NCBI GenBank assembly: GCA_963851245.1
Contig: CAWKOH010000001.1
Location: forward strand, 62,001-126,000
Length of the DNA: 64,000 nucleotides
Direction: 5' to 3'
Source: CAWKOH01 sp963851245
GTDB taxonomy: Bacteria > Actinomycetota > Acidimicrobiia > Acidimicrobiales > Palsa-688
The notes below the pieces were generated by a model. That model ran no database searches, was not told where the DNA came from, and saw nothing but the letters and a program-made list of their open reading frames with translations. Position 1 is the stretch's first letter; each line of letters starts with the position of its first letter. Below, piece by piece: positions 49,555 to 58,711 of the stretch. The position numbers and the translations under genes were made by a program.

Positions 49555-49869
49555 TTGATTACAGACATCAAGCCAGGAACGAGGCTCCGGTCGGCCGTCT
49601 GCGACGTCGAGGTCATCGTGGTCAAGACATCATCCCAGGCCCTCGACCTGCGCTGCGGCGGGCACCCTATGGTCCCGGCCGGGACGGACTGCCCCGAGGG
49701 GCTCGTGGCCAAGGACGAGTTCACCGCCGGCACCCAGATCGGAAAGCGCTACAGCGACGAGAGCGGCGAACTCGAGTTGCTTTGCACCAAGGCCGGATCC
49801 TCGTCGTTGTCAATCGGCGATGCGCCGCTGAAGATTAAGGAAGCCAAGCCGCTGCCGTCCTCGGACTGA
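49555..49869 (+). CDS. Hypothetical protein with four cysteines
   Basis: A 104-residue protein, RLRSAVCDVEVIVVKTSSQA onward, with cysteines near 16, 34, 46 and 77 (DLRCGGHPMV, GTDCPEGL, LELLCTKAG). The spacing could bind a metal, but it is not a known zinc ribbon. It may be a conserved actinobacterial family; I do not recognise a function. TTG 49555 is supported by AGAAGGA eight bases upstream. The 174 nt after it hold only the ribosome site of the next gene. Confidence 0.65.
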   Translation: MITDIKPGTRLRSAVCDVEVIVVKTSSQALDLRCGGHPMVPAGTDCPEGLVAKDEFTAGTQIGKRYSDESGELELLCTKAGSSSLSIGDAPLKIKEAKPLPSSD

Positions 49870-50043
49870 CCCCACCGCCAGCAAAATGGAAATTCAGAAT
49901 AGCGCCCATAAGGCGGCAGCCGGCCCGCGTCCTCTGACTACGGCGACCGATGCGGAGAAGGCCGAGACCGGGCGGCTGCCGTAATCTCGGTACCCGGTTG
50001 GCCCGTACCCGGAGAGGGCCATTTCTCGGTCAAGGAGGGCCGC

Positions 50044-50946
50044 GTGGGAGCACTGGACGGACGTATCGCTGTCATCACCGGAGCCGGGCGGGGCATCGGG
50101 CGAGCCCACGCCCTGCTCTTCGCGCAGGAGGGAGCGAAGGTGGTGATCAACGACCTCGGCGGGGCGGAGGACGGATCCGGGGTCGACGCCGGACCGGCAT
50201 ATGAGGTGGTGGAGGAGATCAAGGCCCTCGGTGGTGAGGCCGTTGCCAACACGGACAACGTCGCCAACTTCGAAGGGGCCGAACGGCTGATCCGGACCGC
50301 GATCGATACGTTCGGAGACCTGCACGTCCTGGTCAACAACGCCGGGATACTGCGTGACCGAACCATCGCCAACATGACCGAAGCGGAATGGGACGACGTG
50401 ATCCGGGTCCACCTCAAAGGTCACTTCGCGCCGCTCCACTTCGCCGCCGTCCATTGGCGCCAACAGAGCAAGGCCGGCAAGGAAGTGAACGCGGCCGTGG
50501 TCAACACCTCGTCCACTTCGGGCTTGTTCAACAACATCGGCCAGGCCAACTACGGCGCCGCCAAGACAGGCATCACCAGCTTGACCATCATCGCCCAGAA
50601 AGAACTCGGGCGCTACGGCGTCCACGTCAACGCGATCGCACCTTCTGCCTTCACCCGCCTGATTGCGACCATTCCCGGCCGGGACGCGCCGGAAGAGGCT
50701 ACAGGATGGTCCCCTCACGACCCCGCCAACATCGCTCCCTTCGTGGCCTACCTCTGCACGGCGAACTGCCCCATCCGGGGTCGGGTGTTCCTTGTCAGAG
50801 CGGGCGACGTCTACCTCTTCCAGCCGTTCGCGATCGTCGATGAGATCCACAAGAACGGGCAGTGGACAGTCGAAGAGCTGCAGGAGGAGGCCGCCCATTT
50901 CGCGGAGGTCCCCTTCAAGCTGAACGATCCTTTCGGTCTCGCCTAG
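50044..50946 (+). CDS. SDR family oxidoreductase (MFE-2 3-hydroxyacyl-CoA dehydrogenase-like)
   Basis: A 300-residue SDR. RIAVITGAGRGIGRAHALLF binds NAD, VVNTSSTSGLFNNIGQANYG and AAKTGITSLTIIAQKEL give the catalytic serine, tyrosine and lysine. VVINDLGGAEDGSGVDAGPA is typical of the dehydrogenase part of type 2 multifunctional beta-oxidation enzymes. It probably oxidises a (3R)-hydroxyacyl-CoA or steroid. AAGGAGGG lies five bases before GTG 50044. Confidence 0.85.
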   Translation: MGALDGRIAVITGAGRGIGRAHALLFAQEGAKVVINDLGGAEDGSGVDAGPAYEVVEEIKALGGEAVANTDNVANFEGAERLIRTAIDTFGDLHVLVNNAGILRDRTIANMTEAEWDDVIRVHLKGHFAPLHFAAVHWRQQSKAGKEVNAAVVNTSSTSGLFNNIGQANYGAAKTGITSLTIIAQKELGRYGVHVNAIAPSAFTRLIATIPGRDAPEEATGWSPHDPANIAPFVAYLCTANCPIRGRVFLVRAGDVYLFQPFAIVDEIHKNGQWTVEELQEEAAHFAEVPFKLNDPFGLA

Positions 50947-50986
50947 CGCCGTTCGGAGAAATCGCCCGCGGAGTTTTCGACCACGG

Positions 50987-51184
50987 TTATCTGCCCGGCC
51001 AGCTCGCGGGTGGCCGGGGGGTGTGGAGCTGGTCGGAACCCTTGATCTCGCGCACGGTCACGGGCTGGCCGCGGCGACGGAGCTCGAGGGCGATCGCTTC
51101 GGCATCACCACGTTCGTCCACGAGTAGCAGGATCCCCTCTGGGCTCGCCGGCTTCGACGACAGCATCACGGCGAACGAGCTCAC
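50987..51184 (-). CDS. Small hypothetical protein
   Basis: A 65-residue protein, MSSFAVMLSSKPASPEGILL onward, with a beta-alpha-beta-like start (GILLLVDERGDAEAIALELR) and a basic, proline-rich end. No family recognised. A perfect ribosome site AAGGAGGT (51191-51198, minus strand) sits six bases before GTG 51184, which strongly supports translation. It follows phoU on the same strand by 49 nt and may be co-transcribed. Confidence 0.65.
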   Translation of the reverse strand: MSSFAVMLSSKPASPEGILLLVDERGDAEAIALELRRRGQPVTVREIKGSDQLHTPRPPASWPGR

Positions 51185-51233
51185 TGGTGCACCTCCTTCG
51201 ACCTCGAGCCGAAGCCGAGGTCCTCATCAATGC

Positions 51234-51890
51234 TCACGCCGGCGCGCCGAGTTGTTCCAGCCGGCGGGCGATGTTGACGGCGTGATCCCCGAGCCTCTCG
51301 AAGTAACGGGCGACGAGTCCCATCTCTATGGCGACCGGTATCGAGATGCCCCCGGCCGCCAGTTCGGCGGTCAGGCTCACGTGCAGGTCGTCCACCTCGT
51401 CGTCCAGGGTCCGGAGACGGTCAGCGGCGTTGGAGTCGGCCTCGGCATACGCCGTCGCCGTCATCTCCCACATCTCGAATCCCACCGCGCCCATCTGCGC
51501 CACCAGGCTTAGAGCGCGGGGGGTGAGCCAGCGGGCCAGCCCTTGGGCGGAATGGGACGCGATGTGCTCCGCCAGATCCCCGCTGCGCTCCAGCTCCGCC
51601 AGGATGAGCAGGATGAGCAGCAAGCGACGCCGCCGCTCGGAATCGTCCTGCCGGGGACCTATCAGCTCGTTCAGGATATCGTTCTCGACCTTGCGGTGAA
51701 GAGCGTCGATGAGTTCATCCCGGTCGATGAGGGCGCGGGCAGCCTCGCGATCGGGTGTCAAGAAGACCTGGGTGGAACCGGCCAGGGCGTCGCTGACCAG
51801 AGAGAACATCTGGAGGACGGCCTCGTCGAGTTGCTCCATGCTGATGGTGGCGCCTGGACCTAGAGACTGCACCGCCGCCGGCGCGCTCAT
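51234..51890 (-). CDS. phoU: PhoU-like phosphate regulator
   Basis: A 218-residue protein with two three-helix bundles. SERRRRLLLILLILAELERSGD and VARYFERLGDHAVNIARRL are the two PhoU E(D)XXXD-type metal motifs. PhoU restrains phosphate uptake through Pst and the PhoR kinase. No pst genes lie nearby. ATG 51890 starts at the family N terminus; the open frame upstream is antisense of lldD. Confidence 0.85.
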   Translation of the reverse strand: MSAPAAVQSLGPGATISMEQLDEAVLQMFSLVSDALAGSTQVFLTPDREAARALIDRDELIDALHRKVENDILNELIGPRQDDSERRRRLLLILLILAELERSGDLAEHIASHSAQGLARWLTPRALSLVAQMGAVGFEMWEMTATAYAEADSNAADRLRTLDDEVDDLHVSLTAELAAGGISIPVAIEMGLVARYFERLGDHAVNIARRLEQLGAPA

Positions 51891-52108
51891 AGAGGCCGGT
51901 CCTCGCGCTCGGGCTCGGGCCGCCGGGGCGGAGGTTGGCCCTCGTGAAAGCGGCTCTCTCGGAGATCCCACATGGCGGCCTCCTCTACTTCCATAACGGA
52001 CCCATTGATTCTGTTGGAAAGAGAGAGGGCGCGGAAGGGGACAACCTGGGGACTTCCCTGGGGATCTTAGTTCACGGTACTTAAGCCGCTCCCCCGACGC
52101 CGGTCTTG

Positions 52109-52114
52109 TAGTTT
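52109..52114 (+). promoter_or_regulatory. Candidate -10 box, leaderless start of the LldD-like gene
   Basis: TAGTTT followed by six bases and GTG 52121. Confidence 0.5.
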
Positions 52115-52120
52115 CCTGTC

Positions 52121-53332
52121 GTGGATCGGCGAGCACCACGGTGGTCGGAGCTGCGAGAGCTGATTCGGGCCAAGCCATTCGAGTGGAGCCGGACCCGCCG
52201 GCAGCTCGCCGCCGCCGCTTCGATCAGCGACCTCCGTGACCTGGCCCGCAGGCGGGTACCCAGGGCGGTTTTCGACTATACGGATGGCGCCGCGGAGTCC
52301 GAGTCCAGCTTGCACCGGGGCCGGGAAGCCTTCGCTCGCGTCGAGTTCATGCCCCGGGTGCTGCGCGACGTGTCCACCGTCGATACGACCGCGAGGCTTA
52401 TGGGAGCGCCGGCGGCCCTCCCCATGGTCTTCGCTCCCACCGGGTTCACCCGCATGATGCACCACGAGGGCGAGCCGGCAGTCGCCAGGGTGGCTCGCCG
52501 GGCAGGCGTGCCGTACGTGCTGTCTACCCTCGGCACGACCTCGCCCGAAGAGCTGATCGCCGCCGCTCCTGGAACCGACGCCTGGTTCCAGCTGTACGTG
52601 TGGCGGGACCGAGGAGCCAGCACCGAGCTGATCGACCGGGTGGCGGCCGCCGGCTACCGCCTACTCGTCCTGACAGTCGACTCGCCCGTCGGAGGAGCCC
52701 GCCTGCGCGACGTGCGAAACGGGCTGACCGTACCGCCGGCCCTCACCATGAAGACGATCCTTTCGTCGACCGCCCATCCGGCCTGGTGGATGAACCTGCT
52801 CACCCGGGAGCCTCTGCAGTTCGCCTCCTTACGAAACTGGGAGGGCACTGTCGCCGAGCTGATGAACAAGACCCTGGATCCCGGCGTGACCGTCGACGAC
52901 TTCGACTGGTTGCGCTCCCGTTGGAATGGCCCCCTGATTGTCAAGGGGGTTCAGACCGTCGAGGACGCCAGGATGGTCGTCGAGCACGGCGCCGACGGCG
53001 TCGTCATCTCCAACCACGGGGGCCGGCAGCTCGACCGGGCCCCGGTTCCCCTCGAGCAGCTTCCTTACGTCGTGGATGCCGTCGGGGACGAGGCCGAGAT
53101 ATACCTCGACGGCGGCATACTGTGCGGCGCCGACATCGTCGCCGCGGTCGCTTACGGGGCTCGGGCCTGCCTGGTGGGGCGGGCCTACTTGTACGGTCTC
53201 ATGGCTGGTGGCGAAGCCGGCGTCCAGCGGGCCGCTGACATCCTGCAGCGCGACATCGCCCGAACGATGCAGCTCCTGGGCGTCACCCGGATTGACGAAC
53301 TGGGTCCGGCCTCCGTCCGGCTGCGCCGGTGA
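52121..53332 (+). CDS. lldD: FMN-dependent alpha-hydroxy acid dehydrogenase, LldD2-like
   Basis: A 403-residue TIM barrel flavoenzyme. FDYTDGAAESE is the family start, VVISNHGGRQLDRAPVPLEQ contains the catalytic histidine and arginine, and GARACLVGRAYLYGLMAGGE the FMN phosphate site. The sequence is close to M. tuberculosis LldD2, an L-lactate dehydrogenase used to grow on lactate, through most of its length. It is divergent from phoU. Confidence 0.88.
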   Translation: MDRRAPRWSELRELIRAKPFEWSRTRRQLAAAASISDLRDLARRRVPRAVFDYTDGAAESESSLHRGREAFARVEFMPRVLRDVSTVDTTARLMGAPAALPMVFAPTGFTRMMHHEGEPAVARVARRAGVPYVLSTLGTTSPEELIAAAPGTDAWFQLYVWRDRGASTELIDRVAAAGYRLLVLTVDSPVGGARLRDVRNGLTVPPALTMKTILSSTAHPAWWMNLLTREPLQFASLRNWEGTVAELMNKTLDPGVTVDDFDWLRSRWNGPLIVKGVQTVEDARMVVEHGADGVVISNHGGRQLDRAPVPLEQLPYVVDAVGDEAEIYLDGGILCGADIVAAVAYGARACLVGRAYLYGLMAGGEAGVQRAADILQRDIARTMQLLGVTRIDELGPASVRLRR

Positions 53333-53370
53333 GTACCCGGACTGCCTTGAAACATCCCCGATAAATCGGT

Positions 53371-53607
53371 ATGGCCGGCTCGGTCCGCCGTACTACTGTC
53401 GCAAAGGTGGTACTGCTGGTCATCCTGGCAGGTGTGTTGATTTCGCCGCTGGTAATTGCGGTCGGGATCGTGGTTTGGGCCGGTGCTGCCTTCCTGCTGG
53501 ACGCCTGGCACTGCCGGCATCCCGCAGCCGATCTTCTCGAGCGCCTGGAGCGCTTCCAGCCCCCGTCTGTCGCCGACGAGGCCCAGCGCTGGCTCCAGGG
53601 CCACTGA
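53371..53607 (+). CDS. Small single-span membrane protein
   Basis: A 78-residue protein with one long helix (VVLLVILAGVLISPLVIAVG and following) that may cross the membrane twice as a hairpin, then a soluble tail (LLERLERFQPPSVADEAQRW). No known family. It begins 38 nt after lldD and may be co-transcribed. ATG 53371 is the only reasonable start. Confidence 0.55.
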   Translation: MAGSVRRTTVAKVVLLVILAGVLISPLVIAVGIVVWAGAAFLLDAWHCRHPAADLLERLERFQPPSVADEAQRWLQGH

Positions 53608-53676
53608 GCGCTCACTATCTCTCACCCCTCGACCCTCCCCCAATCGCGTTGAGGCGACCTGTACTCTTTTCGGTCC

Positions 53677-54765
53677 GTGAGGGGCTTGTTACTCAAACAT
53701 GCACGGATGGCAGCGCTCGCGGTCGCGGCGGTGCTGACGAGCGCCGGCCTGGCCGCTTGTGGCAGTCACGCGGCCAAACTCTCGGTTCCGGCCTCTACGA
53801 CTACGACGTCCACGTCCACCACGGTCGCTCCCACGACCACGGCCGCCCCGGTCGCAGCCCGGTGCCCGCTCACGGGCGAGCCGCCTGCGGGCGGGACGGT
53901 TCCTCAACGGCCGGCCCTGGCCGTCAAGATGGACAACCTGAACGCGGCCCGGCCCCAGTACGGACTGTCCGCCGCGGACATCGTTTACGAGGAACCGGTC
54001 GAAGGTGGCATCACCCGCTTCATCGTCATATACCAATGCAACAATGCGGCCCGGGTCGAACCGATCCGCTCCGGACGCATTATTGATCCCGAGATTCTGA
54101 TGCAGTTCGGCGCCCATCCGCTCATCGCCTATTCGGGAGGTATCGGGGCCGCGGTGGCGGCTATCGACGGTTCGTCGCTGATTGACGTCGGTGTCAACCG
54201 AGCTCCCGTCACCACGTACTGGCGGGACCCCAATCGGTACGGACCTCACAACCTGGCCAGCTCGACGGCGGCCCTGTACGCGGTGGGGTCGTCCGAGCAT
54301 GCGCCGAAGACGGCGCCGCCGCCGGTGTTCACCTTCGGTGCCCTACCGGCGGGAGCTGCTCCGGCGGCATCGCTGCATATCGCCTACCTCTACTCGAACC
54401 TGACCTGGGCCTGGCAGCCCAAGCTGGGGGTATGGGTCCGCTCGTATGCCGACACGGGGCCGGCCACCATGGCCGAGGGGGGTGAGATCGCTGCTGCCAA
54501 CGTGGTGGTGATGAGGGTCGTGATGTACCCGAGCCCGTACGTGGAGGACGCCACCGGTTCTCACGAGAACCTCCTCGTGCTTACCGGCTCAGGCCCGGCG
54601 CAGGTATACCGGAATGGCGCAGTGGTGTCAGGAACCTGGGTGAGGCCGAATCTGGCTCAGACGACCGAGTTCGTCGATGCCAATCACCAGGTGATTCCGC
54701 TCAGCCCTGGCCCCACCTGGGTCGAGCTGGTTCCGACCACCGTGGCGGTGACGGCGACGCCCTGA
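53677..54765 (+). CDS. DUF3048 family lipoprotein (YerB-like)
   Basis: A 362-residue exported protein. TSAGLAACGSH is a lipobox, with the modified cysteine near residue 28, followed by a Thr/Ser-rich linker. The body has ALAVKMDNLNAARPQYGLSA and DIVYEEPVEGGITRFIVIYQ, the marks of DUF3048, and IRSGRIIDPEILMQFGA. Function is unknown; it should be anchored outside the membrane. GTG 53677 has TACTCT nine bases upstream. Confidence 0.85.
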   Translation: MRGLLLKHARMAALAVAAVLTSAGLAACGSHAAKLSVPASTTTTSTSTTVAPTTTAAPVAARCPLTGEPPAGGTVPQRPALAVKMDNLNAARPQYGLSAADIVYEEPVEGGITRFIVIYQCNNAARVEPIRSGRIIDPEILMQFGAHPLIAYSGGIGAAVAAIDGSSLIDVGVNRAPVTTYWRDPNRYGPHNLASSTAALYAVGSSEHAPKTAPPPVFTFGALPAGAAPAASLHIAYLYSNLTWAWQPKLGVWVRSYADTGPATMAEGGEIAAANVVVMRVVMYPSPYVEDATGSHENLLVLTGSGPAQVYRNGAVVSGTWVRPNLAQTTEFVDANHQVIPLSPGPTWVELVPTTVAVTATP

Positions 54766-54769
54766 GCGG

Positions 54770-55894
54770 TCAGCGGCACAAGTCGTCCACTATCAAAGAC
54801 GCAGCCACGGGGCAGCCCTTCGTGAACCCGAAAAAGGGCCCGAAATCCCTGGTTGCGCTGAACCCCGGGAAGTACAGCCCTCCAACGCTGGACTGGAAAG
54901 CCTCGTCCAGCACGGGGAATCCGTCCACCGTGCGAAGCTCTTCCAGGATGCCGGCAAGGTAGGGAACCAGCGTCACGTCGGCCTTGTAGCCCGTCGCGAA
55001 GATAATCCGGTCGACGGTGAGCTCGTCGGCGCTGGAAAGCGACACGCGGGCCGCGGCCCCCGGTCCGGTTTCGACGCGGGCCACCGAGTTGCGGGGCCAC
55101 CGGTGGAAGCGGTCGCCGGCCAATCGCGGTGTCAGCCACCACTCAAGGGTGAGGCGGCCGGCGGCCCAGAACTCCGTGCTGATCCTCTCTCGCTCGGAGG
55201 GGTCGAGCTTCCTCCACCAACCGGGCGTGGCCAGCGTGCAGTCCAGATAGGCGTCCGCGAACCGCCAGCTGACTCGATCAAAGCGAGGGACGTCGTGGCG
55301 ATGGACGATATCGACCCGCTCGGCCCGGTGGTCGCCTGCCAGGGCGGCCCATTCGTAGGCGCTTTGGCGCCCGCCCACGATCAGCACCCTGGCCCCCTCC
55401 AGGTCGTCGAAGCGCACCCTTTCGCAGGTGTGGCCGGCTGTCTCAGGGGGGACGGAGCCGGCCCAGGCCGGCAGCTGTTGGAAGGAGCGTATTCCCGGGG
55501 CGGCCACGACTGATTCCGCCGTGACCGGCTGGCCTTCTTCGAAATCCACCCGGAACCCGGTGTCGGTGCGGACGACGGATCTCACCAGGTCCGGTCGGAC
55601 GACGACTCCCTTCTCGCGTTGGAACCAGTCCGCGTAGTCCAAAAAGACACTGATAGGCACAGGGTCGATCTCTCCGGCCGGCACCCTCCGGTCCGCGAGG
55701 AATGCTTCGAAGGTGTGGATGCCGGCGGCGTCCAGATGCCAGTCCGGGCCCGAGCGGAGGTACATCCCCTCGGGCATGTTCTCGCGCCAAAACCCCATGG
55801 GTTGCCCTACCACCATGGTTTCGATCCCTCGCTCGATGGCCCGGGCCGCGGTCGCAATGCCATAGGGGCCGGCGCCAATCACCAGGAGCACCAC
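54770..55894 (-). CDS. FAD-dependent NAD(P)-binding oxidoreductase
   Basis: A 374-residue two-dinucleotide flavoprotein. LLVIGAGPYGIATAARAIE binds FAD, VLIVGGRQSAYEWAALAG NADPH, and IIFATGYKADVTLVPYL is the ATG motif near the C terminus. It resembles class B monooxygenases or ornithine hydroxylases but lacks a clear Baeyer-Villiger fingerprint. I chose GTG 55894, just before the first strand; a TTG at 55948 would add 18 residues. It ends only 5 nt from the convergent DUF3048 gene. Confidence 0.75.
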   Translation of the reverse strand: MVLLVIGAGPYGIATAARAIERGIETMVVGQPMGFWRENMPEGMYLRSGPDWHLDAAGIHTFEAFLADRRVPAGEIDPVPISVFLDYADWFQREKGVVVRPDLVRSVVRTDTGFRVDFEEGQPVTAESVVAAPGIRSFQQLPAWAGSVPPETAGHTCERVRFDDLEGARVLIVGGRQSAYEWAALAGDHRAERVDIVHRHDVPRFDRVSWRFADAYLDCTLATPGWWRKLDPSERERISTEFWAAGRLTLEWWLTPRLAGDRFHRWPRNSVARVETGPGAAARVSLSSADELTVDRIIFATGYKADVTLVPYLAGILEELRTVDGFPVLDEAFQSSVGGLYFPGFSATRDFGPFFGFTKGCPVAASLIVDDLCR

Positions 55895-55943
55895 AGGGTC
55901 CCCGATCAACCCCGGGCGGGAACTCGTTGCACGTCCGGAACCG

Positions 55944-55949
55944 TACAAT
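55944..55949 (+). promoter_or_regulatory. Candidate -10 box for the thiolase gene
   Basis: TACAAT, close to consensus, ten bases before ATG 55960; a very short leader is predicted. Confidence 0.45.
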
Positions 55950-55959
55950 CATCGTCGGG

Positions 55960-57177
55960 ATGGGACAAGACCGTGTGCGCTCGGTGATTGTTGCCGCCGC
56001 CCGGACCCCGGTAGGAAAGTTCGGTGGTGCCCTCGGGCGGACCCCTGCCGTCGCTCTGGGGGCGACCGCCATCCGATCCGCCATAGAGCGAGCCGCCATC
56101 GATTCGGCGGCTGGCGATCCAGCCGCTCTGGGAGCCCAGGTCGACTACGTGATAATGGGTCACGTCCTCCAGGCCGGGACGGGCCAGATCACGGCCCGGC
56201 AAGCGGCGGTAGCGGCCGGGTTGCCGGCTGAGGTGCCGGCCATCAGCGTGAACAAGGTCTGCCTGGCCAGTTTGTCGGCTATTGCCTTGGCTGATCAGTT
56301 GATTCGGGCCGGGGAGATCGAGATCGCGGTGGCCGGCGGCATGGAGTCGATGTCGCTGGCGCCCTTCGTTATTCCGGGGATGCGTTGGGGCAAGCGCATC
56401 GGTGATGACGTTGTGGTGGATACGCTCGTCCACGACGGACTGTGGTCAACATTCACCGGTAAGACCATGGGGGAGTCGTCCGACGCTCTGAATGCCGCCT
56501 TTGGCATCAGCCGTCACGAGCAGGACGCCTGGGCCGCCCGCTCCCACCGACGGGCGGCGGCCGCCTGGAATTCGGGCCGCTTCGCCGAGGAGGTGGTCCC
56601 GATGGGGCTCGACCCGCCTCCAAGCGAGTTGAGCCGGGATGAAGGGATCCGCCCAGACACCGAGGAATCGGCTCTGGCCAAACTGGCTCCGGCTTTCTCG
56701 AGCGACGGCACCATAACCGCAGGTAACGCGTCACAGCTTTCCGACGGGGCCGCCGCAGTCGTCGTCATGAGGGCCGATCGGGCCGAGGCGCTCGGAGTCT
56801 CGCCGCTCGCTGAGATCCTGGCCCACGGGATGTGCGCGCAACACTTCGCCCACCTCCATACCGTTCCCGCTATCGCCCTGCAGAGGGCCGCCCAGAAGGC
56901 CGGCGTCCATCCGGACGACATCGGGTTGGTCGAGATCAACGAGGCGTTCGCGTCGGTTGCGATCCATTCCACGCACCTGCTCTCGATCGACGACGAGATC
57001 GTCAACGTCAATGGAGGGTCGATCGCCCTGGGTCACGCTCTGGGCTCGACCGGGGCTCGTATGACCGTAACCCTCCTGTACGAGATGAAGCGGCGCGCCG
57101 TCGAGATTGGAGGCGTCACCCTTTGCGGGGGCGGCGGTCAGGGCGACGCGCTGCTTCTTCGCCTGGGCGGCACCTGA
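55960..57177 (+). CDS. Acetyl-CoA C-acetyltransferase (thiolase)
   Basis: A 405-residue thiolase. AISVNKVCLASLSAIALA holds the nucleophilic cysteine (the usual SG after it is altered to AS), EINEAFASVAIHST and GGSIALGHALGSTGAR the histidine loop and CGGGGQGDALLL the second cysteine. It condenses or splits acetoacetyl-CoA or longer 3-ketoacyl-CoA. GTG 55975 is an alternative start. The next gene follows by 3 nt. Confidence 0.9.
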   Translation: MGQDRVRSVIVAAARTPVGKFGGALGRTPAVALGATAIRSAIERAAIDSAAGDPAALGAQVDYVIMGHVLQAGTGQITARQAAVAAGLPAEVPAISVNKVCLASLSAIALADQLIRAGEIEIAVAGGMESMSLAPFVIPGMRWGKRIGDDVVVDTLVHDGLWSTFTGKTMGESSDALNAAFGISRHEQDAWAARSHRRAAAAWNSGRFAEEVVPMGLDPPPSELSRDEGIRPDTEESALAKLAPAFSSDGTITAGNASQLSDGAAAVVVMRADRAEALGVSPLAEILAHGMCAQHFAHLHTVPAIALQRAAQKAGVHPDDIGLVEINEAFASVAIHSTHLLSIDDEIVNVNGGSIALGHALGSTGARMTVTLLYEMKRRAVEIGGVTLCGGGGQGDALLLRLGGT

Positions 57178-57180
57178 GCG

Positions 57181-57939
57181 ATGGCGTCACCCGCCGCCGA
57201 ACCGGTTTACGATCGGATCGGTACGACCTACGCCTGCTACCGGAAGCCCGATCCCCGATTGGCGGCCCAGATCCACCGAGCGCTCGGTTCGGCCCGCCGG
57301 GTGTTGAATGTGGGCGCCGGGACCGGGTCCTACGAGCCGCCGCTGCGCTGCATCGCGGTAGAACCGTCCTCGCTGATGTTGTCCGGGCGGCCGGTAGGAT
57401 CGGCTCCGGTCCTACGGGGCCTGGCCGAGGCCCTCCCCTTCTCCGACGGCGCCTTCGAAGCCACCATGGCGATCCTGACTGTCCACCACTGGGCTGACGC
57501 CGCATCCGGCTTCGAGGAGTTGCGGCGCGTCACCAGAGGGCCCATCGTGGTACTCACATGGGACGCCGAGTCGTTCGCCCGGTTCTGGTTGATGCGGGAT
57601 TACCTACCGGAGGTGGTAGCCGCCGAGCGCCGCCTGATCACCGCAGAGGCGATTGGACGGATACTGGCGCCGTGCCGGATAGAAGTCGTTCCTGTCCCGC
57701 ACGACTGCACGGACGGATTCTCTGCGGCCTACTGGCGCCGGCCGGACATGTACCTGGACACCGGCGTCCGTCAGGCCATATCCAACCTGGCCCTGCTCGA
57801 TCCGGCGGTGCTGAGCCGGATGACTCAACGCCTGACCAGGGATCTGCGGTCGGGAGCGTGGCAGGCACGCAACGCGTCGCTGCTCGATCTCGAGGAGCTG
57901 GACTGCGGCTATCGATTGCTGATCGCCGACCCGGCCTAG
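57181..57939 (+). CDS. Class I SAM-dependent methyltransferase
   Basis: A 252-residue protein. RRVLNVGAGTGSYEPPLRCI is motif I for S-adenosylmethionine, IAVEPSSLMLSGRP motif II and LPFSDGAFEATMAILTVHHW motif III, the methyltransferase 11 pattern. The acceptor is unknown. The gene begins 3 nt after the thiolase stop and is probably in the same operon. Confidence 0.82.
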   Translation: MASPAAEPVYDRIGTTYACYRKPDPRLAAQIHRALGSARRVLNVGAGTGSYEPPLRCIAVEPSSLMLSGRPVGSAPVLRGLAEALPFSDGAFEATMAILTVHHWADAASGFEELRRVTRGPIVVLTWDAESFARFWLMRDYLPEVVAAERRLITAEAIGRILAPCRIEVVPVPHDCTDGFSAAYWRRPDMYLDTGVRQAISNLALLDPAVLSRMTQRLTRDLRSGAWQARNASLLDLEELDCGYRLLIADPA

Positions 57940-57961
57940 CCGGGCCCGGATGCCGAGCCGG

Positions 57962-58582
57962 CTAGCCGGTACCCGCCGGCATCGATTGGGCGCAGACGAT
58001 CTGGCGCAGCTCCTCCACGGATCGGCAGAGGGCGTCTACCTTCTCGTCGAGAGCTTTTAGCTGCTTCGTGGTGGCCCGAGCGGCCTTCTCACCCCCGCCC
58101 TTGTGCCGGTCCTCGGCGTCGCGGGCCTCGCACAGCTGCTCGTGGCACGCGCGCAGCATCCGGGCACTGTCGCGTTCCTCGGCAATGTACCGGCCCAGCA
58201 TCTCGCCAGTGCGGATGTCGATCGAGTGGTCCTTGAAGAACCCATCGAACAGGTCGGGCTGATCCTTGGTGTCGAGCTTGTCCAGCCCTAGCGCCTCCAT
58301 CTTTTCGAGGTCGGAGCAGTCCGAACGGGCTATCTCGAGGGCCCCATCGGCGCGGTCGTCGGCCTTGGGCCTGAGCTCGTAGCCAAGCTCGTTGATCCGC
58401 TTGGCAAAAGTCATTCCATGTTCGCCTTCCCGGGCGGCCACCGTGAGCAAAACCTTCCGCACGTCGGGACTGCTCGTGACCCCGGCCCACTCGGTCAGGT
58501 AGCAGTGGGCCCGGGTTTCCGCCAGCGACACGGCATTCAGCAGACCCAGGTAGCTCGGCTTTCCGGACGGCGTCACAGACAC
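57962..58582 (-). CDS. Ferritin-like/rubrerythrin-like protein
   Basis: A 206-residue helical protein. SLAETRAHCYLTEWAGVT and LTVAAREGEHGMTFAKRI have E and E-X2-H metal ligands in a four-helix pattern, and ERDSARMLRACHEQLCEAR may supply the second half-site. The C-terminal 40 residues form a coiled coil (TKQLKALDEKVDALCRSVEE). It is probably a di-iron protein; the function is not known. GGGAGGG lies six bases before GTG 58582. Confidence 0.7.
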   Translation of the reverse strand: MSVTPSGKPSYLGLLNAVSLAETRAHCYLTEWAGVTSSPDVRKVLLTVAAREGEHGMTFAKRINELGYELRPKADDRADGALEIARSDCSDLEKMEALGLDKLDTKDQPDLFDGFFKDHSIDIRTGEMLGRYIAEERDSARMLRACHEQLCEARDAEDRHKGGGEKAARATTKQLKALDEKVDALCRSVEELRQIVCAQSMPAGTG

Positions 58583-58711
58583 GGTTGTCCCTCCCCGCGC
58601 TTCTGGCGGCTTGGCAGGAGCGCTGAAGCCCACGCTACCCCCCACAGAGAGAAGGCGCATAAACGCCTCGCTTCGGCACTCGTTATGCCAACAGAGCGCT
58701 TATGAGCGCTT

